From assembly GCF_902804475.1 (NCBI RefSeq), contig NZ_CADCSU010000131.1:1-53118 (forward strand): DNA of 53,118 bases, read 5' to 3'. The stretch is from Flavobacterium bizetiae. Its GTDB lineage: Bacteria > Bacteroidota > Bacteroidia > Flavobacteriales > Flavobacteriaceae. The position numbers and the translations under genes are program-made. Each line of letters begins with the position of its first letter. Within the stretch, counting starts at the first letter, position 1. The notes beneath the pieces are model-generated. The model was not told the origin of the DNA. It worked only from the letters and a program-made list of their open reading frames with translations, and did no database searches. Positions 25,983 to 34,292 of this stretch are shown in pieces.

Positions 25983-26524
25983 ATTCTAAAATAGAAAAAG
26001 CAAAAAAAGGCGATCAAATTGCCTTTACTTTTTTATTAGATTATTTCTGGAACGAAGTGTACGGCTTTATGCTAAAGCGTACTGAAAACGAAACTACTGC
26101 CGAAGATATCACTATTGAGACCTTCTCTAAAGCTTTTGACAAAATAGGATCATACAATCCTGAATTTCAATTCAACACCTGGTTAATTGCTATTGCAAAA
26201 AACGTTTATATAGATTTATTACGTAAAAAGAAAACCAGTCTTTTTATAGAAATCACTGACAACGAAGACCAACAAGCTTACAATATTGCTGACCCTACTC
26301 CGTCAGCTGAAGACGCTTTAATTAAGGAGCAAAATCTTTCCCGCCTGCTACAATGCATCAAAGAACTGAAACCACACTATCAGGAGGTAATTCAGTTGCG
26401 TTATTTTCAGGAAATGACGTATCAGGAAATCGCACTTAAAATCGATGAACCTCTGAGCAATGTAAAAGTAAAATTACTTCGAGCTAAAAAATTATTAGCA
26501 GAAATAATCGAACGTAATAGATAA
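25973..26524 (+). CDS. ECF-type RNA polymerase sigma factor
   Basis: 183 residues. Region 2 contains WNEVYGFMLKRTENETTAED, ITIETFSKAFDKIGSYNP and FNTWLIAIAKNVYIDLLRKKK. Region 4 is LKPHYQEVIQLRYFQEMTYQEIALKID in part, then SNVKVKLLRAKKLLAEI. The start is inferred as TTG at 25973 (MEINSKIEKAKKGDQ), overlapping the glycosyltransferase stop; no ATG is available before region 2. An anti-sigma gene is not adjacent. The next gene is a TonB-like protein after a 156-base gap. The overlap with the glycosyltransferase suggests coupled synthesis, and its target genes cannot be told. Confidence 0.92.
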   Translation: MEINSKIEKAKKGDQIAFTFLLDYFWNEVYGFMLKRTENETTAEDITIETFSKAFDKIGSYNPEFQFNTWLIAIAKNVYIDLLRKKKTSLFIEITDNEDQQAYNIADPTPSAEDALIKEQNLSRLLQCIKELKPHYQEVIQLRYFQEMTYQEIALKIDEPLSNVKVKLLRAKKLLAEIIERNR

Positions 26525-26680
26525 TTTATTATCTTTAGGTAAAGAATAGAATATAATTCATTTTATTCTTAAAAAAGTAAATTATCCACACATTAAAACA
26601 ACAACACTTTCGTTGTTTGCTAAACCCAAAACCTTACCGCTTATGATTTAAATGTTACTTAACCTTAAAATCCATAAATC

Positions 26681-27490
26681 ATGTCTAAATCAAGTATCTA
26701 CGAAGCAAGCTGGACCAATCTTGTTTTCGAAAACAAAAACAAAGAGTACGGTGCGTATCAATTACGCCAGGAGAATTCAAAAACCACTATTACTGCTCTT
26801 TTTATGGGTTTGCTTTTATTAGCCGCTTTGGGAAGTGTATCAGTGTTAATTAACAAATTCAGGACAGTAGAACCTGTAGAAGATCCAATTCCTTATGATC
26901 CTATTACACCCGTAGATCTAACTCCTATTCCTGTTCAACCAGTAGCACCGGAGCCTATTGCGCCTCCACAACAAAGCCCTGCTGCTTCGACCCCACCTGT
27001 TGGTGTTCAGTTGTCGAACCCAGTTGTAGCTACAGTAGATCAGTCAATTCCGGAAATTGCTACGAATGTAAATAATACTGTTGCAGTAGAAAATCCTGCT
27101 GGAACAGGAACTGCTACTCCTACTAACGTATTACCAATTACTGGCGGCGGCGGTGAAGTTGCACCTGTTACTAACGAGCCTATACCACCTGGTCTTTTAG
27201 ACAAAATGCCGGAATTTCCTGGAGGAATGGCTAAGTTTTATACTTATGTAGGGAACAATTTCAACAGACCGGAAATAGATGCTGAAAGAGTATTAAAAGT
27301 ATATGTTTCATTCGTAATCGAAAGAGATGGTTCTATTACTGATATTATGGTAAAAAACGATCCTGGTTACGGTATTGGTAAAGAAGCTGTAAGGGTTTTA
27401 AAATCACTAAAAACAAAATGGGTTCCGGGAGTTTTAAACGGAAAACCAGTTCGAACTGCCTATAACCTTCCAATTACGATTAAGGGATAA
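26681..27490 (+). CDS. TonB-family energy-transducing protein
   Basis: 269 residues. The N-terminus has the Bacteroidota TonB pattern WTNLVFENKNKEYGAYQLR, then one transmembrane helix (ALFMGLLLLAALGSVSVLI). A proline-rich periplasmic spacer spans about residues 68-165. The C-terminal TonB domain covers about 180-269 with MPEFPGGMAKFYTYVG, LKVYVSFVIERDGSIT and VPGVLNGKPVRTAYNLPITI. It should pass proton-motive force to outer-membrane TonB-dependent receptors, although ExbB/ExbD are not nearby. A strong terminator follows at 27506. The gap upstream has a small AACAAC...GTTGTT hairpin only. Confidence 0.92.
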   Translation: MSKSSIYEASWTNLVFENKNKEYGAYQLRQENSKTTITALFMGLLLLAALGSVSVLINKFRTVEPVEDPIPYDPITPVDLTPIPVQPVAPEPIAPPQQSPAASTPPVGVQLSNPVVATVDQSIPEIATNVNNTVAVENPAGTGTATPTNVLPITGGGGEVAPVTNEPIPPGLLDKMPEFPGGMAKFYTYVGNNFNRPEIDAERVLKVYVSFVIERDGSITDIMVKNDPGYGIGKEAVRVLKSLKTKWVPGVLNGKPVRTAYNLPITIKG

Positions 27491-27505
27491 TAATAATAAA
27501 AACAG

Positions 27506-27535
27506 AAAAGCAGAACTTAGGTTCTGCTTTTTTTT
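27506..27535 (+). terminator. Terminator of the TonB-like gene
   Basis: AAAAGCAGAAC (27506-27516) pairs with GTTCTGCTTTT (27521-27531) around loop TTAG, followed by a T-run. This is a textbook intrinsic terminator. Confidence 0.9.
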
Positions 27536-27638
27536 GCTTTTACAATTTATCATTGAGAGATTAAGGAAATTTAAAACTTCTGTTTGATTATTAATTTTAA
27601 ATTTACCTCGCAAAGAAACTTAACTATTTTATCCTTAA

Positions 27639-28376
27639 ATGCCATTTACCTTTTCCCATCCTGCAATAATTCTTCCTCTTAAATATTTACCTAAAAATTG
27701 GTTTTCATTAACCGGGCTTATAATTGACAGCTTAACTCCCGATTTTGAATATTTTATCAGGATGAAAGTTCAAAGCAATTACAGCCATACTTTTTATGGA
27801 ATGTTTTGGTTTGATTTGCCTTTAGCAATTTTGCTTTCTTTTATATTCCACAATATAGTCCGTAATTATTTATTCTTTAATTCTCCTAATATTATAAAAT
27901 CGAGAGTATTAATTTTCAGCACGTTTAATTGGAACATTTATTTTAAAAAACATTGGATCATAATATTAATTTCCACAATAATTGGAATATCTTCTCATCT
28001 TTTTTGGGATGGTTTCACACATAATCATGGCTATTTCGTAGACCATTTTTATTCATTAAAAAATAGCTTTTCATTTTTAGGAAATGAAATCCCCATCTGG
28101 AAAATGCTGCAACACACAAGCACATTATTAGGCGCCGTAATTATAATCGTATCATTTTTTAAGCTTCCAAAAAACACAATTTCTGCATTAAATAATCATC
28201 AAAAATATTGGACAACCATTAGCATACTTACCTTGACAATTTCAATATTACGATTTATGATTAACTTAAAGCTTTTATCTTTAGGAAATATTATTGTAAC
28301 TGTAATTTCAGCTTTTATGATTTCATTAATTATAACTCCATTCTTAATTAAAGTTAAGGGAAGTTCGAAAAATTAA
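27639..28376 (+). CDS. DUF4184 membrane protein
   Basis: 245 residues with about five to six hydrophobic helices. The N-terminus MPFTFSHPAIILPLKYLP and the phrase IDSLTPDFEYFIRM are family hallmarks, as is the ISSHLFWDGFTHNHGYF segment with several histidines and an Asp. These residues could bind a metal, as in the related membrane-bound hydrolase YdjM/DUF457 group, but no activity is proven. It stands between a strong terminator and a PH-domain gene with its own -7 box, so it is probably transcribed alone. Confidence 0.85.
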   Translation: MPFTFSHPAIILPLKYLPKNWFSLTGLIIDSLTPDFEYFIRMKVQSNYSHTFYGMFWFDLPLAILLSFIFHNIVRNYLFFNSPNIIKSRVLIFSTFNWNIYFKKHWIIILISTIIGISSHLFWDGFTHNHGYFVDHFYSLKNSFSFLGNEIPIWKMLQHTSTLLGAVIIIVSFFKLPKNTISALNNHQKYWTTISILTLTISILRFMINLKLLSLGNIIVTVISAFMISLIITPFLIKVKGSSKN

Positions 28377-28386
28377 CAAAATCAAT

Positions 28387-28394
28387 TACTTTTG
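28387..28394 (+). promoter_or_regulatory. -7 box for the PH-domain gene
   Basis: TACTTTTG fits TAnnTTTG, 48 bases upstream of ATG 28443 and just after the DUF4184 stop. Confidence 0.45.
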
Positions 28395-28442
28395 CTACAC
28401 CTTAAAAGGAAAATCAAATCTATCAAAATTAAAAACTAACAA

Positions 28443-28823
28443 ATGGGAATATTTTCAGCTATTCTAGGCAACGCTGGTTCAGTAAGTCAGGAAGATTTAC
28501 TTAAAAAATACGGACAACTTTTAACTGATAACGAAGAAATCGAAATGGGTTTTAAACTTATCCGTGATACTTTTATCTTTACCAACAAGCGATTAATTCT
28601 TGTAGATGTACAAGGAATTACCGGAAGCAAAACAGAATATAAATCTATCGCTTACAAAAGCATCACTCGTTTTAGCGTAGAAACTGCAGGAACTTTTGAT
28701 CTTGACGCCGAGTTGAAAATTTGGGTTGCCAGCGAATTACAACCAAGTATTGTAAAACAATTCAACAAATCTGTAAATGTATACGATGTACAAAAAGTAT
28801 TAGCTTTTCACGTTTTAGGCTAA
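28443..28823 (+). CDS. Bacterial PH-domain protein
   Basis: 126 residues, soluble. Nearly the whole chain is one bacterial PH-like beta-sandwich: LTDNEEIEMGFKLIRDTFIF, TNKRLILVDVQGITGSKTEY, SIAYKSITRFSVETAGTFDL, then DAELKIWVAS and a C-terminal helix. The Asn-Lys-Arg-Leu turn is typical of the bPH_1 family. The role is unknown; such proteins are often single-domain and cytoplasmic. It has its own -7 box and shares a bidirectional terminator with the converging M48 gene. Confidence 0.88.
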   Translation: MGIFSAILGNAGSVSQEDLLKKYGQLLTDNEEIEMGFKLIRDTFIFTNKRLILVDVQGITGSKTEYKSIAYKSITRFSVETAGTFDLDAELKIWVASELQPSIVKQFNKSVNVYDVQKVLAFHVLG

Positions 28824-28831
28824 TCTTAAAA

Positions 28832-28874
28832 TAAAAAACCCGATAAATTTCTAAGAAACTTATCGGGTTTTATT
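28832..28874. terminator. Bidirectional terminator between PH-domain and M48 genes
   Basis: AAAACCCGATA (28835-28845) pairs with TATCGGGTTTT (28861-28871), and inner bases extend the stem (AAATTT/AAACTT). It has A- and T-tracts on both sides. Confidence 0.85.
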
Positions 28875-28890
28875 TTTCTATCAAAAAGTA

Positions 28891-29769
28891 TTATTTCTTT
28901 TTTGCAGTTGTTTTTTTCGTAGTTGTAGCTTTTTTGGTTGTCGTTTTCGTCGCTACAGGTGCAGTATTTACAATTTTTTGTTGCACATACGGTTTATACA
29001 AACCATCTTTTTCTGCTCTTTTCTTAGCATCTTCAGCTCTTTGTTGAGAATCCGGGTGTGAGCTCATCATCTGATCGATAAAGGACGCTTGTGATCCTTC
29101 GCTCATTTTAGCCAAAATTCTAAAAGCAGACTCTTCAGCATTTACATCATAGCCATTCTTTTTCAGGAAATTATATGAATACAAATCGGCCTCAGCTTCT
29201 TGTTTACGGCTAAATTTACTATCAATAATAGAACTTCCTATTTTCCCTAACTGACTATCTGTAACAGCTGCAACCTTTGTAGATTGCGATGCCGCAGCAT
29301 CCATTAAAGCTTCTTTTTTATAAGCCGCTTTTATTGCATCTCTCGAATCATTATTGGCAACGTGACCAATTTCGTGTCCGATTACCGCAAGAAGCTCATT
29401 ATCATCCATAATATCCATTAAACCTGAATACACACGAACGCTTCCGTCAGCAGTTGCAAAAGCATTAACTTCTTTTAATTTATAAACTTTATAATTTAAA
29501 GTATATCCGTCTCCAGCAGTATATTTTCCAAAAACTCTGTTTAATCTCAAAGTGTAAGGATCTGTTGCACTTGCCACTTCATTTTCAGTATCCATTTTAT
29601 CTACTGCAGCTTTAGAAAGTGCAGCTGCATCGGCATTACTAAAAGTAAAACCAGTAACTCCTTTTTGAACAGCCCCAATCGCTTTATCGCCAAAATTAAT
29701 CTGCGCATTCATTTTAGTAAAACCAAAAGTGGCAAACAAAACTCCCAATACAATAAATTTCTTTTTCAT
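28891..29769 (-). CDS. Secreted M48-family metalloprotease
   Basis: 292 residues. A signal peptide (MKKKFIVLGVLFATFGF...NAQ) ends near residue 23. The zinc site is GHEIGHVAN with His132, Glu133 and His136; the third ligand is likely Glu191 in RKQEAEADLYSY. SSHPDSQQRAEDAKKRAE follows, as in other M48B/LoiP-BepA-like periplasmic proteases. The last 20 residues are a Lys/Thr-rich tail (KTTTKKATTTKKTTAKKK), unusual and probably disordered. It may degrade misfolded envelope proteins. A TACATTTG box lies 25 bases upstream at 29795. Confidence 0.92.
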   Translation of the reverse strand: MKKKFIVLGVLFATFGFTKMNAQINFGDKAIGAVQKGVTGFTFSNADAAALSKAAVDKMDTENEVASATDPYTLRLNRVFGKYTAGDGYTLNYKVYKLKEVNAFATADGSVRVYSGLMDIMDDNELLAVIGHEIGHVANNDSRDAIKAAYKKEALMDAAASQSTKVAAVTDSQLGKIGSSIIDSKFSRKQEAEADLYSYNFLKKNGYDVNAEESAFRILAKMSEGSQASFIDQMMSSHPDSQQRAEDAKKRAEKDGLYKPYVQQKIVNTAPVATKTTTKKATTTKKTTAKKK

Positions 29770-29794
29770 GTTTTATATTATTACAATTTAACAA

Positions 29795-29802
29795 CAAATG
29801 TA
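29795..29802 (-). promoter_or_regulatory. -7 box for the M48 protease gene
   Basis: Reverse-strand TACATTTG fits TAnnTTTG, 25 bases before the ATG. A TTG exists 25 bases further upstream, longer than the usual 18-20 spacing. Confidence 0.48.
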
Positions 29803-30071
29803 TTACAATGTTTAGGTTTTTCTATTTCAATTAAGCTCATTTTATAACAAATAAAGATATAAATATTAAACGATTAAAAATCAAGGTTGTGCTATAATTA
29901 TTCTTCAAATTCAAATAAACAAACAAAAATTAGTCAATTGTGTCAGCATCATGATTTAAACACAATAATTTAACATGGGCGTATAATTATCATCAAAATC
30001 AATTTTTCAAACTAAAAAAAGATCAATACCAAATTAAATCTTAAACGAATCATCAAATAAACTACATTCAT
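29803..30071. other. Rest of the divergent M48/lipA gap
   Basis: The gap between the divergent M48 and lipA genes is 328 bases in all. Apart from the two -7 boxes, it is plain AT-rich DNA; I see no gene, hairpin or repeat family in it. Confidence 0.55.
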
Positions 30072-30079
30072 TATCTTTG
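30072..30079 (+). promoter_or_regulatory. -7 box for lipA
   Basis: TATCTTTG fits TAnnTTTG, 18 bases before ATG 30098. No -33 TTG at usual spacing. Confidence 0.52.
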
Positions 30080-30097
30080 TACTTTGAATTTTGATAT

Positions 30098-30964
30098 ATG
30101 GAAACAGTCATTGAAAATATACCAACTGGAAAACCTAAGTGGTTAAAAGTAAAACTTCCAATTGGACAAAAATACACTGAACTTCGCGGTTTGGTAGATA
30201 AATACAGCTTAAACACCATTTGTACCTCAGGAAGTTGCCCAAATATGGGTGAATGCTGGGGCGAAGGAACAGCTACATTTATGATTTTAGGAAATGTTTG
30301 TACGCGTTCGTGCGGATTTTGTGGTGTAAAAACCGGAAGACCTGAAACGGTAGATTGGGACGAACCTGAAAAAGTTGCCCGTTCTATAAAAATCATGAAC
30401 ATTAAACACGCCGTAATTACAAGTGTTGACAGAGATGATTTAAAAGATGGTGGTTCTATTATCTGGATTGAAACTGTAAAGGCCATTCGCAGAATGAACC
30501 CAAATACTACTTTAGAAACTTTAATTCCTGATTTTCAAGGAATGGAAAGAAACTTAGACCGAATTGTAGAAGCAAATCCTGAAGTAGTCTCTCACAACGT
30601 TGAAACGGTTCGTCGTTTGACTCGTGAAGTACGTATCCAGGCGAAATACGATCGTAGTTTAGAAGTTTTACGTTACTTAAAAGAAAAAGGTATCAACAGA
30701 ACCAAATCCGGAATCATGTTAGGTCTTGGTGAAACTGAAGAAGAAGTTTTTCAAACCATGACAGATTTACGCAATGCAAATGTTGATGTAGTTACAATTG
30801 GTCAGTATTTACAACCAAGTAAAAAACATTTACCTGTAAAAGAATTTATTACGCCAGAACAATTCGCACGATACGAAAAATTTGGTCTTGAATTAGGTTT
30901 CCGTCACGTAGAAAGCGGTCCCCTTGTTCGTTCTTCATACAAAGCACAAAAACATATTTTATAA
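30098..30964 (+). CDS. lipA: Lipoyl synthase
   Basis: Radical-SAM enzyme that inserts two sulfurs into octanoyl groups on dehydrogenase subunits. 288 residues. The auxiliary cluster ligands are Cys42, Cys47 and Cys53 in ICTSGSCPNMGEC. The SAM cluster ligands are Cys68, Cys72 and Cys75 in CTRSCGFCGV. Further landmarks are TSVDRDDLKDGGS, LTREVRIQAKYDRSLEVL, KSGIMLGLGETEEEV and the C-terminal SGPLVRSSYKA, whose arginine-serine end is the usual third ligand site (RSSY). Complete and normal. It may share a transcript with the GAPDH gene, though a large inverted repeat lies between. Confidence 0.97.
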   Translation: METVIENIPTGKPKWLKVKLPIGQKYTELRGLVDKYSLNTICTSGSCPNMGECWGEGTATFMILGNVCTRSCGFCGVKTGRPETVDWDEPEKVARSIKIMNIKHAVITSVDRDDLKDGGSIIWIETVKAIRRMNPNTTLETLIPDFQGMERNLDRIVEANPEVVSHNVETVRRLTREVRIQAKYDRSLEVLRYLKEKGINRTKSGIMLGLGETEEEVFQTMTDLRNANVDVVTIGQYLQPSKKHLPVKEFITPEQFARYEKFGLELGFRHVESGPLVRSSYKAQKHIL

Positions 30965-30971
30965 AAAAAGA

Positions 30972-31040
30972 TTATTCGTTTAACCGGTTAATCGTTTAAT
31001 TATATCAATAAACTAAAAGATTAACCGGTTAAACGATTAA
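30972..31040. repeat. Inverted repeat before the GAPDH gene
   Basis: Arms 30972-30992 and 31020-31040 pair at 20 of 21 positions (core CGTTTAACCGGTTAAT). The arms themselves contain the palindrome TTAACCGGTTAA. Same family as 11312-11360. It separates lipA from the GAPDH start by a hairpin. Confidence 0.78.
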
Positions 31041-31057
31041 ACAAATAAACCAAAAGA

Positions 31058-32056
31058 TTGAAAACAAGAATTGCTATTAATGGTTTCGGAAGAATTGGTA
31101 GAAATTTATTCCGTTTACTTTTAAACCATCCTGATATTGAAGTCGTTGCTATCAACGATATTGCTGATAACAAAACCATGTCTCATTTGATAAAATACGA
31201 TAGTATTCATGGAGTTTTACCCTTTATCGTTAGTCATGACGAAACAGGAATAATCGTTAATGAAAAACATTATTTGTTTTTTCACGAAAAAAGCATTTCA
31301 AAATTAGACTGGAAAAGCCATAATATTGATTTCGTAATAGAATCTACAGGAAAATATAAAACTCACGAAGAGCTAAATGCTCATCTTGAAGCAGGGGCTA
31401 AAAAAGTAATACTATCGGCTCCGTCAGAAGTTGATACTATCAAAACGGTTGTTTTGGGTGTTAATGAAAATATTCTTGACGGAAGTGAAGATATTATTTC
31501 CAACGCAAGTTGTACTACAAATAATGCTGCCCCGATGATAAAAATCATCGATGAATTGTGCGGAATCGAGCAAGCGTACATCACAACGATACATTCTTAT
31601 ACCACAGATCAAAGTCTTCACGACCAACCACATAAGGATTTACGCCGTGCGAGAGGCGCAAGTCAGTCAATTGTTCCAACAACTACAGGTGCAGCTAAGG
31701 CATTAACAAAAATTTTTCCTAAATTGCATGAAAAAATCGGTGGTTGTGGAATTCGCGTTCCCGTTCCCGATGGTTCATTGACCGATATTACGTTTAATGT
31801 AAAACGTGCTGTTACGATTGAAGAAATAAATAAAGCATTTCAAGAAGCCTCAAAAACAAATTTAAAAGGAATATTAGATTACACAGAAGATCCTATCGTT
31901 TCTGTTGATGTAATTGGCAACACACATTCGTGTTTATTTGATGCACAACTAACCTCTGTTATTGACAAAATGGTAAAAGTTGTGGGTTGGTATGATAACG
32001 AAATTGGCTATTCATCAAGATTAATTGATTTGATTTTGCGTACAAGAAAAATATAA
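31058..32056 (+). CDS. gap: Type I glyceraldehyde-3-phosphate dehydrogenase
   Basis: 332 residues. The start is TTG at 31058, giving KTRIAINGFGRIGRNLFR straight away; no ATG fits. NAD-binding residues include the Asp in AINDIADN. The active site is SNASCTTNNAAPM with Cys152, and His179 in YITTIHSYTTDQ. HDQPHKDLRRARGASQS is the S-loop and phosphate-site region, and GWYDNEIGYSSRLIDL ends it. Complete set for phosphorylating, NAD-preferring GAPDH in glycolysis/gluconeogenesis. Being next to lipA and a sensor kinase is unusual for the main glycolytic gene, so this may be a second copy. Confidence 0.94.
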   Translation: MKTRIAINGFGRIGRNLFRLLLNHPDIEVVAINDIADNKTMSHLIKYDSIHGVLPFIVSHDETGIIVNEKHYLFFHEKSISKLDWKSHNIDFVIESTGKYKTHEELNAHLEAGAKKVILSAPSEVDTIKTVVLGVNENILDGSEDIISNASCTTNNAAPMIKIIDELCGIEQAYITTIHSYTTDQSLHDQPHKDLRRARGASQSIVPTTTGAAKALTKIFPKLHEKIGGCGIRVPVPDGSLTDITFNVKRAVTIEEINKAFQEASKTNLKGILDYTEDPIVSVDVIGNTHSCLFDAQLTSVIDKMVKVVGWYDNEIGYSSRLIDLILRTRKI

Positions 32057-32082
32057 GATTCATTGTAAAAGCATTGCATTAC

Positions 32083-34254
32083 ATGAAATACCACTTTTTT
32101 ATTCTTTTTTGTTTTTTTAATTCATTTTTGTATTCTCAATCCAAAAAGAATACAGATAGTGTCTCCTATTACAACAACTTAGTAAATAAAAATCTGGGCA
32201 ATAAAAAATACAAAGAAGCTGTTTTTTATACTCAAAAGTCAATTAATTTCTGCGAATCGAATCACCAACACGAAGGTTTGGGCAATCAAACTTTTAAGCT
32301 TGGCAAAATTTACTACAAACAGCATCGATATGATGAAGCCTTAAAAAGCTTTCATAAAAGTGTTGCATCATTTGACAGCGTAAAACCAACTTGTACCAAA
32401 GTTTTGGCGTTGCATTATATTGGCGTAGCGAATACTGCAAAAGGCGATTATGAAACTGCTGCTATTTATTACAAAAAAGCCGAATCGCTTTTGAATCAGT
32501 TAAAAATGACTGATCATGCCGAAGTTTTGAATTATCAAAAAGCATTGGCATTAAAAGCAAACAAAAATCTTCCTTTAGCAGCAAAAATATTTCAGGAAAT
32601 AACAAAAAAGCCTGACAATCCGCATATTCTAAAAACAAAAACGGATGCATATTATCAACTCGGTTTAATCGAAACGCAACTTAAACGAAATGATTCTGCT
32701 ATAATTTATCTGGACAATGCTTTAGAATACAATTCAAAAAGCAATAATCTGGCTCAGAAATCAAAAATCATTTTAGCGATAAGCCAATATTATAAAAAGA
32801 ACAAAAATTTTGACCTCGCCTATTCTTATCTGGACGAACATTATCAGTTAGAAAATTATATCTTAAAAATAAAAAATGCCAAACTTGATCTTAATGAGTT
32901 TGAGAAATTCAAAAAGAATCAATCGTTAAACAATACAATTAAACGCGAAAGCGAGGAAAAAATTCAGCTAAAAACTTATCGTTATTCTAAATTGGTAAGT
33001 ATTTTGGCCATTGCACTTATTTCGATTTTATCCCTTTTAAGTCTGGCATTGTATAAAAACAATATTATAAGAAATCAGAATAATTTACTTTTAAGAGAAA
33101 AAAACAAAGAACTTATTTTAGCTAAAAATAAAGCTGAAAAAGCATCAAAAGCCAGATCTGAATTTTTATCAACGGTAAGTCACGAACTCCGGACGCCATT
33201 AAACGCCATTAACGGAATTACGCATTTACTTCTAGAAGACAATCCTAAAAAAACACAATTAAAGTATTTAGAATCTTTAAAGTTTTCAGGAAATTATCTC
33301 ACGACATTTATCAATGAAATTCTGGAAATTAATAAAATCGATTCTACAAAAGTCGAAATAGAAAATATTAGTTTTAATTTAAAAGAGCTTTTATTCAATA
33401 TTCAAAGCTCCTTAAAAGAATTGGCAACTGCCAACAAAAATTATTTCAACCTCGAAATAGACGAGGCTATTCCGGATAATTTAATTGGTGATCCTACTAA
33501 GATTTCTCAGATTATTTTAAACCTGATTAACAATGCTTTAAAATTCACGCAAAACGGTAATGTAAATGTAATTGCAAAATTATATACGAAAGACGAAGAT
33601 AGCGCTACAGTTTATTTTGAAATTGTAGACACGGGAATTGGTATTCCTGAAGACAAGCTGCAAACTGTTTTTGAAAGCTTTTCGCAAGGTTCAATCGAAG
33701 TCAATCGCAAATATGGCGGTACTGGCTTGGGACTTACAATTGTTAAGAAACTGATTGAACTTTTAGGAGGCGAAATAAAACTAAAAAGCGAAGTTGGTAA
33801 AGGTTCTACTTTTACCTTTAAATTGAAATTTAAGATTAACAATGAACCTTTGGAAGTGGTAGAAGAAGCAAAACCTTATAACGACAAACAATTAAAACAC
33901 AAGTCGATTTTATTGATTGAAGACAACAAAATCAATCAGATGATTACGCGAAAAATGCTTGAAAACAAAGCCATTACCTGCGAAATAATCGATAATGGTG
34001 AAGATGCTGTTGAACTTTTAAAAGTAAAACGTTTCGATATGATTTTAATGGATGTGCATTTGCCTGGAATCAACGGAACAACAGCTACAAAATTAATCAG
34101 GGAATTTGACAAAACGACTCCAATTATTGCATTAACGGCTATTTCGCTTGACGAAAACAGAGACATGCTTTTATCTTTCGGGATGAACGACGTGATCACA
34201 AAACCTTTTGTTCCGGATGAGTTTTACAGCATTATTGCAAAGTTTTTTGATTAG
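32083..34254 (+). CDS. TPR hybrid sensor histidine kinase with receiver domain
   Basis: 723 residues from ATG 32083; an in-frame TTG at 32074 is less likely. A signal-like N-terminus (FFILFCFFNSFLYSQ) leads into TPR repeats (about 25-270), then a transmembrane helix near 303-325 (LVSILAIALISILSLLSLAL). A coiled coil precedes the HisKA box STVSHELRTPLNAINGI with His367. HATPase boxes are QIILNLINNALKFT, DTGIGIPEDKL and GGTGLGLTIVKKL. The C-terminal receiver reads LLIEDNKINQMITRKM and MILMDVHLPGINGTTA with Asp657. Sensing would be periplasmic through the TPRs; signal and output are unknown. A response regulator partner is not adjacent. Confidence 0.93.
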   Translation: MKYHFFILFCFFNSFLYSQSKKNTDSVSYYNNLVNKNLGNKKYKEAVFYTQKSINFCESNHQHEGLGNQTFKLGKIYYKQHRYDEALKSFHKSVASFDSVKPTCTKVLALHYIGVANTAKGDYETAAIYYKKAESLLNQLKMTDHAEVLNYQKALALKANKNLPLAAKIFQEITKKPDNPHILKTKTDAYYQLGLIETQLKRNDSAIIYLDNALEYNSKSNNLAQKSKIILAISQYYKKNKNFDLAYSYLDEHYQLENYILKIKNAKLDLNEFEKFKKNQSLNNTIKRESEEKIQLKTYRYSKLVSILAIALISILSLLSLALYKNNIIRNQNNLLLREKNKELILAKNKAEKASKARSEFLSTVSHELRTPLNAINGITHLLLEDNPKKTQLKYLESLKFSGNYLTTFINEILEINKIDSTKVEIENISFNLKELLFNIQSSLKELATANKNYFNLEIDEAIPDNLIGDPTKISQIILNLINNALKFTQNGNVNVIAKLYTKDEDSATVYFEIVDTGIGIPEDKLQTVFESFSQGSIEVNRKYGGTGLGLTIVKKLIELLGGEIKLKSEVGKGSTFTFKLKFKINNEPLEVVEEAKPYNDKQLKHKSILLIEDNKINQMITRKMLENKAITCEIIDNGEDAVELLKVKRFDMILMDVHLPGINGTTATKLIREFDKTTPIIALTAISLDENRDMLLSFGMNDVITKPFVPDEFYSIIAKFFD

Positions 34255-34292
34255 TTTTTTAGACTCTATCCCAAAGCTTCGGGACTGATTTT

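Noticed and set aside
34267..34285. TCCCAAAGCTTCGGGA as a terminator between the kinase and lpxK
   Set aside because: The stem is short and imperfect, with no T-run; it rather resembles the short CCCGA/TCGGG words seen in other gaps.
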